DNA of 64,000 nucleotides from Rotaria sordida (taxonomy: Eukaryota; Rotifera; Eurotatoria; Philodinida; Philodinidae). Location: assembly GCA_905250125.1 (NCBI GenBank), contig CAJNOL010000066.1, forward strand, positions 117,227 to 181,226, read 5' to 3'. This document shows positions 25,299 to 38,004 of the stretch, piece by piece (the stretch's first letter is position 1; each line of letters opens with the position of its first letter). The notes below the pieces were generated by a model, which was given only the letters and a program-made list of their open reading frames with translations, did not search any database and was not told the origin of the DNA. A program made the position numbers and the translations under genes.

Positions 25299-28196
25299 TT
25301 ATTCACCATCACCTGGTGGTGGTGATGGTAGTTCAGGAAAATTTTGTTCTTGCAATGCAGTATTATATAATTGATCATCAGCTTGTTTTTCATTTGTAAG
25401 TTTAGATGAAAGTGGAACTGCATTACTTTCCTTTCTTGATAAATTTGATGAATAAATTTGTCTTGATCCATCTAATCGAAAAGAAAAAAAACAATAAACT
25501 CCAAATGATATTTATTAAAGAACTTACCAAGTGAACTTCGTCGGTCATTTGCTATTATTGTTTGTTGATTATTTGAATTTTGAGAAATATTAAATAAAAG
25601 ATATTGACTAATTTGTTTACATTCTCCACCTTCATTTTTATTTACTTCATAAATATAAACAACACCATCATAGCCAGCAACAAACAATTTCAATGTTCTA
25701 TCAAAGCTAAAAAACCAAAAGAATAATATTAAAAATAAGAAAAGCAATTTCTCATATTATTTACACATTCATAGCAATTGCTGTTTTCATTCCTGCTGAT
25801 TGTAAATGTACAGTTGCAAATGCACGATCTTGTGTTAATACTTCTGACGTTTGTTTAGGTAAATAATGTGCAACATCACCTAATAGACGACTAAATGATC
25901 CCATCCATGAACTTGTTTCTTCTGAAGGTCTAAAAAAATTCATTCAAATAAAATTAATCTATACAAATAATAACTATACTTTTCTTTTTGATTAATTAAT
26001 CGAAATATATGTATTGTTTCTGTATTACTTGATGCTGCTAAAAACATTGAATCAGGACTAAATGATAATGAATAAATAGTTGCAGCTCTAAAAACATTAT
26101 AAATATATATAAATGAATGAAAATAAACAAGTTATTTAAACATACCGTCGAACTCCACGACGAAATTCAAATAAACGTGAACCATCAACTGCACTATGAA
26201 TACGAATAACCGTTCCCTTGGAAAAGAAAATATACCAATTAAAACTTCGTATTTATATTTTCTACAATATACTTTATTTGATGCTGTTGCTATTCTAGTA
26301 CCCGTCATATCAAATGCCATTGCAGCAAGTGTACTTTCATGAGCACTTATCATAAGACAAGGTTTCTATATAAAATAAGAGAAATTAATATGTTTAAATT
26401 GAAAACAACATCTTCTACTAACCAAATTAATTGTATCAAATATTTGTACTTCACCCGTTATTGTACTTCCTGGATAAGCTAAATAAGGATTTTCATCATT
26501 TGATGATAATGTACAAAGACCATCACGATTTGATGGTATATCACGAATTGAATGTAATACTTTCATATCACGCATATTATGAATATAAATACTTTCTTCC
26601 AAACAGACGATAAGTCTCTAAAAAAAGAGAAATTTTTTTTTCTTCTGTATTTTTTAAAAAATAGAATTCTATTCATTTACCGAACGATTAAGTTTAACAG
26701 CAAGAATTGTATTTGCAAATGAATATGATAATATTTCTGTGCCTTTCTTGAAATGACATACTTTTAATTTACGTGGTGCTTGATTACTAACAAGTGCAAT
26801 TAATGAACTTGAAAATAATCGTTCAATAATGTAAACTGAATCATAAGCTATTAAAGAAACAAAAAAAAAACAAAAACTATGTAAATATTTTTCATTCACA
26901 TATTGAAATAAGTTTTCTTTTCCTTACGAAGATATGGGATATATATAAGAGGTTGGATTTCTAAATAAATTCAAAATATTAGATTTTGAGAAACTCATAT
27001 ATAGATTTTTAACGACAGTCAAGCGACTAACGAGCGTGGAATATGCAAATATTTTCGTAAATTTTTATGCATGATTACAAATGATCATAGATTTGACAAA
27101 GCATACATTAGTGATTTTAATATCTTCAGATGATAATTAAGAATAGTATATTAAGATCTATCAAAAAAAGAAAAAAAAACTGATTTCCTATTTAAAAAAA
27201 TCATTTTCTTGATTGCTTTTTATTAATCACGAAAAAGTAGAGGAAGGTGAATGAGAGATCATAATCACAATTTTATTATAATTTCTGAAGTGTTATTCTA
27301 TGCTTGTAAATAAACAAATCTATTTTTAACTGAAGAATCAGAATATACTTCACTAACAATTACTACAGGAAACCATATTATAATATACGATTTCTCACGA
27401 TAATTAAAAGTATTTCAAGCTAATTCGAACTAGCAGAAATCAGTTTATTTCTACTTCAGATATACTCATGAAAAATGTTTCCCAACCGATTCATCGCTTT
27501 TAAGTCGGCACTATGTACATCGTGTAGATCCTAATGAGTTCATAGATCGCTATGATCTACATAATGTACATAGTCTTGACTCATAAACTAATTAATCCAT
27601 TGCGGAACAACCTTCGTAAGTTTTGGATGCTCGTATTTTGTTTTAATTGGATCTGTTCCTAAGTGTTATATAGTATTCTTAATCAGAATTCATAAATAAC
27701 ACCAGTATTGATTTTTTTCTTTAACCTATAATTCAATTGACATTTTATTTTAAAATTAAACCTATGATAATTGAAAGAATGATTGACGAGAATCAAACTG
27801 AAAAATTTGATGATCAACTATTTTGCTCAAGTATTCTGCTTTTCATTTTATCACTATATTTTGAACAACCAGCAATATCTAACGTAATCAATTATATTTA
27901 TCAACTCATTTTAATCATGCTCACCACAATCATGAATTTCATCAATTTTATTTTCTTGGCCAATAGTAAATAAAGAATAACTGTTTGGTGTACCCATTGC
28001 CAATGATCTATAAAATAAAATTCGTATATTATCGTATCTTTTTGTTTTTTTTGTTGATAAATAGTAAAAAATCTTACGTGCAATCTTGATTAAATGTTAA
28101 TGTAAGTACTTTATATTGTGAAGGAATACTGCTGTCTGATGAGACATCACCGCTACTGGCACTACCAACACTAGATCGGCTGCTTAAAATGTTCAT
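25299..28196 (-). CDS. WIPI2: WIPI/Atg18-family autophagy beta-propeller, 10 exons
   Basis: WIPI proteins bind PI3P/PI(3,5)P2 on the forming autophagosome and recruit the lipidation machinery. Exons: 28078-28196, 27925-28007, 26681-26847, 26423-26617, 26273-26365, 26146-26216, 25980-26087, 25765-25929, 25528-25706 and 25299-25471. They join in phase to 450 residues, normal for WIPI1/2. Diagnostic pieces are [48 protein letters not shown], the phosphoinositide-binding FRRG (about 237-240) in RLFEFRRGV, and [13 protein letters not shown]. The last exon is a disordered, Ser- and Pro-rich tail. Intron 2 (26848-27924) is unusually long. The start codon lies only 114 bp downstream of the NPL4 stop. 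The symbol is by similarity; WIPI1 versus WIPI2 is not resolved. Confidence 0.96.
27508..27592. repeat. Perfect-looking short hairpin in WIPI intron 2
   Basis: CACTATGTACATCGTGTAGATC (about 27510-27531) faces GATCTACATAATGTACATAGT (about 27556-27576), leaving a loop of about 25 bases that itself contains CATAGATCGCTATG. It could be a small palindromic repeat or a structured intronic element; no function can be assigned. Confidence 0.6.
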
Positions 28197-28310
28197 TATT
28201 TAATAGGAAAAAATTAATCTAAAATAGAAACTATAATTTTAATATTGTTTTCTTGATTTTAATATTTCAAATAAACTCAAAATATGACAAAATAAAAATT
28301 TAATATAAAA

Positions 28311-31300
28311 TTAAGAGGACGTATTGTTTTCTAAAGAGCACATATCACATTTTTGATTGGAATTATTATTGAGAAAAGTACATTGTGAACAAGTCCATTG
28401 CGATGATTGTTCTTCGGAATCCGTGTATGTTAATTGATTAACTGATGATGATAAACTTGGAACTAAAATTTGGTTTTTTTATGAAATATTGATTTTTTTT
28501 TCTAATTATGAAAAATTCTACTAACGTTCTATTTGAAGAAGTTGAAGCAATGTTTGCCAATGATCACCTTCCATCCATGTTTCAACTCCTTTTAAGTCAT
28601 TAGTACGTAATGAATTAAGTAATGGATTAAGTTGATCCTAAAAAGTTTTATCGTTTTAGAGAACATAAAAATCAGTATTTTATCTAAGTTTTCTCTTCTA
28701 AAAGGACAATCACATCATATTGTATGCTAAATTATGTATCAATAAATATAATCAACATATCTCATTCGTTAAAATTTCAATTATTTTTTCAACAAAAAAA
28801 ATTAATCCCCGCCCCTTCAAAAATCGATCTTGGGATAGGTACACTCAAATTGCATGACATTTTCACGATAAGTTGGAGTTATAGTGAGAGAGACAGAGCA
28901 GACTTCAACATATATTGAAAGCCGTTAGCATAATTCCTGCTGTAGTGGCAGCGCCAGGAATTTAGACCAGGACGGGTTCACGAGAGAAGATTTCCAAGTG
29001 TCACATTGCTTTTGAGTGGAGAGTATTAGAATAAGATAGACCCTAGTGAGATATGAAAAATTTCAAAAGGATAAGTGTCCTTAGGCCTTCTGTCCTGAGT
29101 TATAGGCATTTTACTGAAATTTTAGCCTCTGGCACAGTAAATACTAACAAAATCGAATGGCAGTATTTCGATCTGAGATTTTGCCCATGGACAGGTCTAG
29201 TTGTGAGCAGGATACCCTGAAAACGTCAGCTTAAAAGAATGTTTCCTTCCCGAGATATTAAAGCCCCCAAAAAACAGAAAATTCTAGCATCTTACGTGAT
29301 ATATGAGTGATTCTTGGGGCTTTAATATCTTGAAAAGGAAACATTCTTTTAAGCTGAAATTTTCAGGGTATCCCACTCAAAACTAGATCTGTCCATGGGC
29401 AAAATCTCAGGTCGAAATACCGCTATTCGAATTTGTTGGTATTTACTGTGCCAGAGGCTAAAATATCAGTAAAATGCCTATAACACTGGATAGAAGGTCT
29501 AAGGACACTTATCCTTTTTGGGTTTTTCATATCTCACTGGATCTATCTTATTCTAATGCTCTCGCCTCAAAAACGATGTGACACTTAGGAATCTCTCCTC
29601 GTTAGTCCCTCAGAAATGCAACAAGGAAGTAGTCCATATATTATAACGAGACGTTAATGATATATAGTCTGTGGTGGTCTCTGACTAGCGTCTGTCACGT
29701 CTGTGAAGAAATGGAATAGGGAATCCCAATTTGTACTGTACACTTCCAAACGCCTTTTTATATTGTATTTCATAAAAGCTATAACTTAAAGACTTCATAA
29801 GACTGAAGTCTTTGTCGTTTCTCCTTCGAACTATAGTGAAGAAGCTATGCTAAAATGCTCAGTCCTATACCATGACGTTTTCGGGAGATATTCAACAAAC
29901 CAGGATCATAAACAGCTCATTTTGCAACTTAAAATTCTCTGTAGATTCTTATTCTATAGATTTAATTTTTTTTTATTTAACAGAGCATGTCAGATTCCAA
30001 TACTGAGCACAGACCTTTTTTTTTTAATTTCATTCTTTTTATGCAGAGAAAAAACAAGATATCAAACTCAATAACTCCAAAAATTTTCAAAAAATGCTCA
30101 AATATTTATAGATGTGTTTGTTAATATAATATTAGAAAAGCTTAAGTCAAAAAAGTAGGCTCTGTTGCCTCACATACTCTTTAAAATAAAATAAAAAGCA
30201 ATTGACCACAATAAAAATGTCTTCGAGAGCTCTGGAATGTGCTATTAGAAAAATATAAATTCTCACTTTTTCTGAAAACAACGTATTTTTCAAGCAGATA
30301 ATAACAGAAATTATCAATATTTTTGGCAACGAAGGTAATGCCAAATAGAAAATCATGTCGTTTATGAAAGATCAAACATTGGATTAGCTTTCCATGCATT
30401 TATCTCAATTTCGATTTTTCTGACGAAAATTGACCTTATCTAAGAAAGAGGTTTAAGTTTTATTTGATCAAGTATTATGAATTAATCAACTATTTTATAT
30501 ACGAATTTGAATTTTTTCTTTTATCTTACCATAGAAAATTGGAAAATATCATTGACTACAAGATATAGTAATAAATGAAGATCAGCTAAAATATCCGTTG
30601 CTTTATATGGATTCGATTTTGAATTTTTAACATCAATCTCTGCAAACTGTTGTACATATAATGCTAATGTATCCATATCCTATTGTGAATTGAAAAGATT
30701 TATTCATCAAATTTTACTCAAAATAAATAATTTTACTTGTAATTCATTTATTTTTGTTCGATTTTCAACACAAAATGGTGTTGTTATGATTGAACAATTA
30801 TCATTAAATGTTGATTGTATTTGTGCATTTGCTGTTGGAAAACCTGTTGGAATATCAATAATTAAATATTCTAATGGTAATGGACGAGCTATTTTCATTA
30901 TTTCATTATTATAAGAATCTTTTTCCTATTTAGTAACAAAAAATAAATTTCAATAACTTGTTTGTTTTTTTTTGTATTTCATATTACTTTATAATAAACA
31001 TCAGGAACATATTGTTCGGAACTTGTTTCTTTGATATAACCTAATTCAGGTGCATCGTAAGTTGGAAGTAAAATATCTGATTTAACTAAAGCCATACATT
31101 GATTTGATACTTGATAACCTTCAAATTGAATTTGTCCAGATGCATCACCAGTAACAACAACAGTAACAAATTTTGAACCAAAATGACCATCTGGTGAATA
31201 TTTACATCTATTTAAATGTTTATTTTGAAACCAACCAGCCATAATACATTCTTGTGCAGTTAAAAACAATGTATTCTATCAAAAACAAAAATTATTTAAA

Positions 31301-33201
31301 AAACAAAAAAAAATTTTTTTAAATATTTTATTTTATTTTTTTTCCATACCATATTTCCTCGATGATGAACAACAGGTCCAGTACCCAATCTTTTATCATT
31401 CGGTATAAGATCAGTAAATATCCATCCAATACGACGAATACCAAGACAATCAGCTAATTCATCAACAATTCCTTCGTGTAAATCAGGAAAAATTAATTCA
31501 ACACTATCTTTTGATGTTTCCTATACGAAAGATTTATATTTCAAATTAAATGCAAAGAAAGAAATCTTTTTTTTTCAACTTGTGGTGGTTCGTATATAGC
31601 AGTAACAACAGCTCGAACACCAAGTGGAACACCATCATAAACTTCATATCGACCATAGAGAAAACCAATACGTTGATGACCTGCTGAACGCCAATAATTA
31701 AGAAAACGATTTACCATATTTCCATTTTCAAACATTATATTATCTACATGACGATATGGCTGAAAAGAAAATCAGATCAGTTTTCTTTCATAAATTTGAT
31801 ATTATAATATTGAATAAGTTTTTTTAACATGAAGTAATTATTTTTGTATATTTTACAAAATTTACATTTTATAAACAAACATATGAAATCATTTTTTAAA
31901 TAATATAATTATGTTTGTAAGACAGTTTTGAGTTTCTTCTACTGATCAATATACCTCATGTTTATTATTATCAAAAGCTGAAACGCTTGATTATACGCAA
32001 TTAAATCATAGAGATTAGATTAGTTTTTAAAGCTCAAATCAAATGCAAAAAAAAAATAGATCTGCAAAGTGTACTAAAATATTTTGATTATTAGACGTTA
32101 TACAAATCACAAATAGAAAATTCTGTTGAATCAAACTTAAATCTTTTCTTCAGAATTTCTCTACCTGGAGCATAAGAGTCATCGGATTTGGCTGACACTT
32201 TGTGCAAACTCCTATATAAGTTGTCTTTTTTTAAATTTTTGTTTCATATAAATCAATCTTGTACCTTTCGGCCATGGAGCATGACCTGCTGAACATTGAT
32301 CTTTAATAGAACAACTAATATTTTCCAAACTAGAAAATGTATTTCTATGTAAACAAAAAAAAAAAAAAACTAAATAGTACAAAGTAAAATTTAATAATAA
32401 CTTATACCTATCACCGGATGTTTCATTTTGTAATTTTCTAATATAAGCTTGAAAAGACATATGTTTAATAGGTGGATTATGATTTTTTAAATATTCCTCA
32501 TCATATGGTTCAATTGGTATACAATTCAAACATTTTCCATGTCGATTATGCCGACATCTAAAGAAAAATTAAATTAATTTTTATATCGAAAAAATAAAAA
32601 ATTTTTTTTTTATACAATTGTGGATCTTGTTGTCGAGGTATTCTTCCATCGATTTTCTCTAATTGTAAATCAACATCATCTTCTTTAATGTCAAGTAATT
32701 TTGAAAGAAAATTTAATTGTGAAGATGATTTAATTATTGGTTTATCAGATTTGATAATTAATGAAGAAGAACTATTTTCTTTTGAAAATAAATTATCCTG
32801 TTCTGAAACAAGATAAATTATATCACCATGTCTGTAAATAATCAAATAAAACAAAAAAGAAGATAGTTTAAAATTTTGTTTTTTACAAACCGGAAATTCG
32901 TTTTTATTGGTGAACGAGGTATTGGTGATTTTTTATTTTGTTCTCTATATAAAACAAAATGATCTGATGATGATAATGAAAATACATCGACAACCTAAAA
33001 AGACAAAAAAAAAACAAAGTTTTGATTTTAAATAATTAAATATTTTTCATTACTTTTTCATATAATTTTTTATATGTATCTTGTGTAGTCCAATCGATTC
33101 TTTTTGTACCTTCGGATGATTGAACTCTTAAAATCTAAATAAATTTGTTTTATTAAGTAATTTTAATTAAAAAAACCTAAACTTACAAATATGTTAGACA
33201 T
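28311..33201 (-). CDS. NPLOC4: NPL4 homolog (NPLOC4), p97/Cdc48 ubiquitin cofactor, 14 exons
   Basis: NPL4 pairs with UFD1 and p97 to unfold ubiquitylated proteins. Exons: 33187-33201, 33054-33134, 32891-32994, 32616-32831, 32408-32557, 32265-32344, 32165-32211, 31580-31759, 31350-31520, 30988-31275, 30737-30925, 30530-30679, 28526-28637 and 28311-28462. Total 644 residues, near the human length. Order: ubiquitin-like start ([14 protein letters not shown]); zinc-finger region from about residue 140 ([12 protein letters not shown], then CSIKDQC and CTKC); the MPN-like body ([60 protein letters not shown]); and a C-terminal NZF finger (WTCSQCTF...KCDMC, about 617-636) that in the family binds ubiquitin. 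The intron after exon 8 uses an unusual GTTGAA donor. The 1.9-kb last intron hosts a fold-back element. Confidence 0.97.
28978..29612. repeat. ~310-bp-arm fold-back element inside the last NPL4 intron
   Basis: The two halves are near-complete reverse complements about a centre near 29298. Examples: AAGTGTCACAT (28998) against ATGTGACACTT (29577), GGATAAGTGTCCTTAG (29070) against CTAAGGACACTTATCC (29502), and AGCTTAAAAGAATGTTTCC (29230) against GGAAACATTCTTTTAAGCT (29337). No open frame of note. It is the clearest member of the family also seen near 24.0-24.4 kb and more weakly at 3.7-4.3 and 47.4-47.9 kb. Confidence 0.85.
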
Positions 33202-33769
33202 TCAAAACTTATTTCTCTTTCCTTTTGTTGGAAAAAAAGAACGTAAAAAGACAAAGCAAATAAATAAATAAATAAAAAATGTTGAAAGAATATTATTATT
33301 ACACATTAAATGAATCAGATAATTGAAAAGATTTTCTAGGAAAATTCCTTTATTATTGTCTTGAAATACTATCGAAAATACTGATAACTATTGTTTCATA
33401 TTGTGTTACTCATATAAACAATCAGCTGATTCATCATGAAGGTGACATGCTGAAATTTTATTGGTGAATTGAAAAAGAGCTAATAGAAAATACCTTGAAA
33501 TTATTCCTATTTGTGAGAAAAAATTTTATTTTACAAAAACGAACAATGTAAATGATCACGATGTTTTTTTTATCAGTGAAGGTTATTTTGATAAAAAGAA
33601 CAATGTTGAATTGAGTGTGTACCAAAAAAAGCAAATATTGCTTGTTGAAATAAAGAAAGCAAACATCGTTTGTTGAGATAAAAAACAAAGAAAACATTTT
33701 TTAACAGTGTCGAATGATTGTTGAATAAGATTAAATTGACTTCATTGATCAAGAATTAGTTAGTCTTTT

Positions 33770-33988
33770 TAATTAATATAACTTGAGTCAGAAGAACAGA
33801 TAATAAATGTCAAGTGTTTGTTTTTATCTCTTCACGTGAAATACGATCGTTTTTTCAAGAACGAAGAAAAACTGTCAACAAACAAGTTCATGAATCAAGT
33901 TGAATTCGATTTTTTTCTTACACAATATATTGTGCATGATTTTTATTTATTAATTAGTTGAATCGAATTCTTCTATTGACAGTTCAAA
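33770..33988. promoter_or_regulatory. Conserved non-coding block upstream of NPL4 (E-box and nested inverted repeats)
   Basis: This block recurs at about 38393-38616 with only about six differences by eye, although flanking copied sequence is much more diverged. It contains the perfect palindrome TTCACGTGAA (33831-33840; copy 38462-38471), a CACGTG E-box. It also has nested inverted pairs: AACTGTCAA (33870) with TTGACAGTT (33976), and inside them GAATTCGATT (33902) with AATCGAATTC (33961). The outer right arm ends four bases before an ATG at 33989. Its position between NPL4 and a rightward reading frame suggests a shared or bidirectional control region; that is inference. Confidence 0.5.
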
Positions 33989-34225
33989 ATGACAAGGACA
34001 AATATATTTGAAGTCCAATTGAATAAATCAAAAAAACAAAATCTAGGACATGAAATCTATTCTAATCTATTTCGTCGTCTTTGTAAATTTGAAAAGTATA
34101 TCATTAAACATGATTCCAAAAATAAAAAAATTCATTTTCAAATGATTTCGTACAGTATGGATCCAATAGTAGCAATAAATAATACCAATCTATTGAATAA
34201 TACATACCTTGTAGCTCTATATTAA
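33989..34225 (+). CDS. Possible small protein of unknown function (78 aa)
   Basis: An ATG-started frame directly follows the conserved block. The product is basic and Asn/Lys-rich (MTRTNIFEVQLNKSKKQNLG at the start) with no recognisable domain, signal peptide or membrane segment. In the second copy at 38617 the ATG survives but the frame stops after about 14 codons, so that copy could not make this protein. The frame may be a chance frame in a repeated segment. Confidence 0.2.
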   Translation: MTRTNIFEVQLNKSKKQNLGHEIYSNLFRRLCKFEKYIIKHDSKNKKIHFQMISYSMDPIVAINNTNLLNNTYLVALY

Positions 34226-36229
34226 TTATATTCCATTAATATTTTTGTTTTGAAATAGATTCAATAAATTATAGAATAAATCATAAATTAAATATCTTAT
34301 TTGATGTTTATTTGTTGTATGGAATTAATTCATGTTCGCCGAATAAATTCATAACCGAAAATAAGTTTGCATCAAATTTGATCGTCTCTATATGAAATTT
34401 TATTATAATTAATTAGTGCATTATCAAATCGACTAGTTACTATCTCAGTGAGTGACCAACTCAGGATGTCGGTGTGTATGGCTAATGAAAATACTTATCA
34501 AGTGAGTATGACTTTTTAGCATGAGTATTCAAATTGCTCGCACGAGTACTCGAGCAATCTAATCTGTAAAAATCCTGTCATGTGCTCTGACGAGTACTAC
34601 TTACCTGAATTTTTCTCTATAGATCTACTCATACACAATGGCGTGAATACTCAATGTATTACTCATATTCGTTTTGTCGCAGAATATTTAGCAAAACATT
34701 TATGCACTTGTATATAAAGATATGGATTGAAGTTATGTAATAAAAAACAATGAAATTATATCAAGGGCCATAGAAAGAAACTATTTTGATGACTTATTCA
34801 TCTAGTTTATCCTCTATTCTTTTTTGATGACTCATTTATCATATGACTTTGCTTTAATGGTGACTTTAAGAAAAAAAAGAAAAATGACTTTTCATTTTAA
34901 ACTGTTGACTTGACGAATCAGATTGAACATTTGTTTAAAGATGTTAATAGACATTGATTCAAATTTTATTTTCTAAATTTATATAAAAAGTTCTGTATTA
35001 ATGTAGATGTTTTGAGATTTATTATAAAATGCAATGAAACAAAAGGAACTAAAAACTCTTTCTACAAGCCCATTGCAATTTAAAATCATAAAGATATCTG
35101 GATAATACCCTAGACAAATAATTTTATGTTTTTTTTCCATAAATTACTAAAAGACCACAGATAGTTATTAATTTAAAAATGTTTTTTTGTCTAGTAATCA
35201 ATGCTACATGTTTATTCGTAATTGGACTTCTGTTTCACAGAATAATTTATTTTTTTAAATTTTTTTCTTTTCCTATATTTAATTGTGCTCAATCTGTGTT
35301 TTAGCGTATCTTTACTTCCTGAGATAGAGATAAAGAAATCTTCATCATCAGTAGAAAAAGTTAAATATTTTTTATTTTAGTATCATAAAAATAAGATTTC
35401 ATTTATTTTTAAAAGATCAAAGACGAGAATAAAGTTGAAGAAAAAACATGAAAACTTATTATTAAAATAATACAACAGATATGGAATTGCAGGAGAAAGA
35501 AATGATCGCTCATAATACGAAGTTAGTGATCATAAAACTATATAATTTCTTCTTCATTGTATATTTTCTTAAAAATAAATTTTCTTGCCTTTTAAAATTT
35601 CATTCTTTTCCTTGACCTTTGAAACAAATAAATAAAATCTTATTTTTATTATGTACAAATAAAAAAAAATATTTCACTTTCTTCTCTAACACTATTATTC
35701 TTTTTGAAAAAAGTGTAAAGATAAAGTGATAGCTGTAGTTCTCATATTTATTGTTTTATCAAATTTTCAGTATGTGTGTCTGTATTTTTTGTTATTTAAT
35801 TTTATATCTAAATGAAATGGATGTAAGACGACAATACAGAACAGAATTTAAGCTTATGAATATTTTACATGTATCACTAGAGTACACAATAACTATATAG
35901 AAGTATTCAAGAAACATTTCAGTATTACAGAGCGAGTATTCAATTGTCNNNNNNNNNNTAGTTTTTCAGCTATCTACTGCCATTGGATAGAAAAAAATAC
36001 GTACAACATCACGTAGTTTTAAAGATTTCCGAAATCTCTCACTACTGGAACAGAGCAAACATAGATGATATATATTATCATAGAATTGTAAAGATCCCGT
36101 CTCTATCGTATTTGCAAAGATTGTTGTATTCAGTAGACTTTTCGTACTGACAAAAAGAGGGTGTCGTTTTGCTTTCAAAACTCAGTTTGAACATGAAAAA
36201 GACTGTATACCAAGGAAAAAAACGTGGAA

Positions 36230-36345
36230 TCCTGAAGTTTTGGATTCCTCTGAATTGCATGGATTCTCTAGAATTCTTTCAAATTCCCTAGGATTCCATA
36301 GAATTCTCTTGGAATTCATGAGATTCTCTTGTATTTCCTAGAGCT
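36230..36345 (+). repeat. Imperfect short tandem array (GGATTCYNTNGAATTC-like units)
   Basis: About eight irregular units mix GGATTCC, GGATTCT, GAATTCT and AAATTCC around CTAGAATTC. The spacing varies between 10 and 16 bases, so it is a decayed simple array. Confidence 0.5.
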
Positions 36346-36403
36346 TCTTAAGATATTCAACAAGCTTCTATAAGTGTTAAAGGATTCTCTCTGTGGCACA
36401 ATA

Positions 36404-36488
36404 GGTTTGGGTATGGGTGTAGTTGTAGGATGTGAGTATGGGTGCGGATGTGAGCGTCGCTATTCGCTTCGCCAACACCCACACCCTC
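36404..36488. repeat. Telomere-like G-rich/C-rich hairpin
   Basis: A G-rich stretch (GGTTTGGGTATGGGTGTAG and GTATGGGTGCGGATG) is followed after a short spacer by CAACACCCACACCCT. The motif is a degenerate TGTGGG, the bdelloid telomere repeat, arranged head-to-head so that it can fold back. Related structures occur near 4.9, 56.4, 56.7 and 59.5 kb. Confidence 0.6.
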
Positions 36489-37056
36489 AAATTAGCGACA
36501 TAAAGGCTTTGACGTATTTATATCGGTAGTGTTCCGGATTTCTCGCTGTCACCATTTCATATATTTTCATAAAATGGCGCTATTAAAAACCCAAACGATT
36601 TCTATAGATCCATCCCTGTTTTCATATCTAAATTTTACTGATGTTTCGTATCTCTTTGTTCTTTTAATTTTTGCCATCATGTTATAGACAATAATCTTGT
36701 ATTATTTAGCAAGAGGTTTATGAAGAATTAAACGGCAAATCTAACAAAAAAAAGAATAAGAAAATACATTGAACAGATAGAAGATAATTCAAAAAGATTT
36801 AGAAATTATTTCCTTCTGCTACAGTCATTTCGAGCTGTTTTTACAAAGCACATTTTAGTGTTGTTGAAAAATTTGCTCAATACTCAAACACAGGACATGC
36901 TAGGATTTTTTTGAAAATACAGTTAGAAAGAGCTTTCAACGTGGATCCTAAGTAGATATTTTTGATTTTTCCAGAATATTTTTTATACGATGAAAAATGA
37001 AGCGACGTTTTTCCAAGAACTTTTGCAAAATCCGTTACTAGCTATATTGGTTTTCT

Positions 37057-37640
37057 CTTTAATTTATAATTCAATGCGAGAATCGAACTGAAAAATTTGA
37101 TGATCAACTATTTTGCTCAAGTATTTTGCTTTTCAACTTATCTCTATATTTTAAACAATCCACAATATCTAACGAGGTCTGTTATATTTATCAATTCATT
37201 TTGTCATGCTCACCACAATCATGAATTTCATCAATTTTATTTTCTTGACCGATAGTAAATAAAGAACAACTATTTGGTGTACTCATTGCCAATGATCTGT
37301 AAAAAATTAGTATAGTATCCAGTTTTTTGTTTTTTTTTTTTGTTGATAAACAATAGAAAATCTTATGTGCAATCTTGATTAAATACTAATGTAAGTACTT
37401 TATATTGTGAATGAAGAGTACTGTCTGATGAGCCATTACCGCTACTGGCACTACCAACACTACATCGGCTAGCTAGAATGCTCATTACTTAATAGAAAAA
37501 AATTAATCTAAAACAGAAAATATAATTTTAATATTTTTTTTTCTTGATTTTAATGTTTCAGATAAATTCAAAATACGATAAAATAAAAATTTGGTATAAA
37601 GTTAAGCCGAAGCATTTCTTTCTAAGGAGCACATATTAGC
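37057..37640 (-). pseudogene. Decayed copy of WIPI exons 1-2 and the NPL4-WIPI spacer
   Basis: The segment aligns with 27721-28350: the end of WIPI intron 2, exon 2 (copy about 37223-37300), exon 1 (copy about 37367-37485), the spacer, and the last codons of NPL4 (copy near 37600-37635). The copied exon 1 still has its ATG (37485) and an open frame, but its splice donor GTAAGA has become ATAAGA and there are many substitutions. The remaining eight WIPI exons are absent. It is a non-functional product of segmental duplication. Confidence 0.85.
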
Positions 37641-38004
37641 AACATCTACTATCCAGGAATTGGAAATTGAACGGCAATTGAGATGAAATTCGAGGACTTC
37701 AAGCGAATTCAAGGCATTCTACAATGAAGGTAGCTCGAAATATAGTAATACAATCCCATTGAAGAAGTTACAAAGATTGCCATATACAATCCGAATTCAG
37801 GAGCGCCAAACATTGAATTCTACTTGGTTTTCTTGAATTCTTTGGACTTCGAAGCATTCAACAAATTCAAGGAAATACAAGGCATTCTACAATGATATGG
37901 CTTGAAACGCTATCATATACAACCCTACTGATGGATTATATCGACTAGCTGGTACAATCCCTATGTGAGTACTCCAAAAACTGAATCCCACTTGATTTCC
38001 TTGT
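37641..38004 (+). repeat. Spacer with a ~100-bp direct repeat replacing the NPL4 body
   Basis: Where the NPL4 gene body should lie in the duplicated copy there are only about 365 bp. They include two related units, about 37685-37790 and 37850-37950, sharing AAGGCATTCTACAATGA, a (GGTA/TGG)-GCT(C/T)GAAA block and ATACAATCCC/ATACAACCC. No coding potential is seen. Confidence 0.55.

Larger units (their letters stand above)
34226..37056. other. Intergenic, with a 10-N gap
   Basis: No gene seen. A run of ten N at 35949-35958 marks an assembly join of unknown true size. Sequence from 36230 to 36345 is an imperfect array of GGATTC(C/T) and GAATTC-like units, and a telomere-like hairpin follows (listed separately). 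Confidence 0.5.

Noticed and set aside
25299-33201. NPL4 and WIPI as one fused gene
   Set aside because: NPL4 ends with a clear stop after its zinc finger and WIPI opens with its own ATG and a normal N-terminus.
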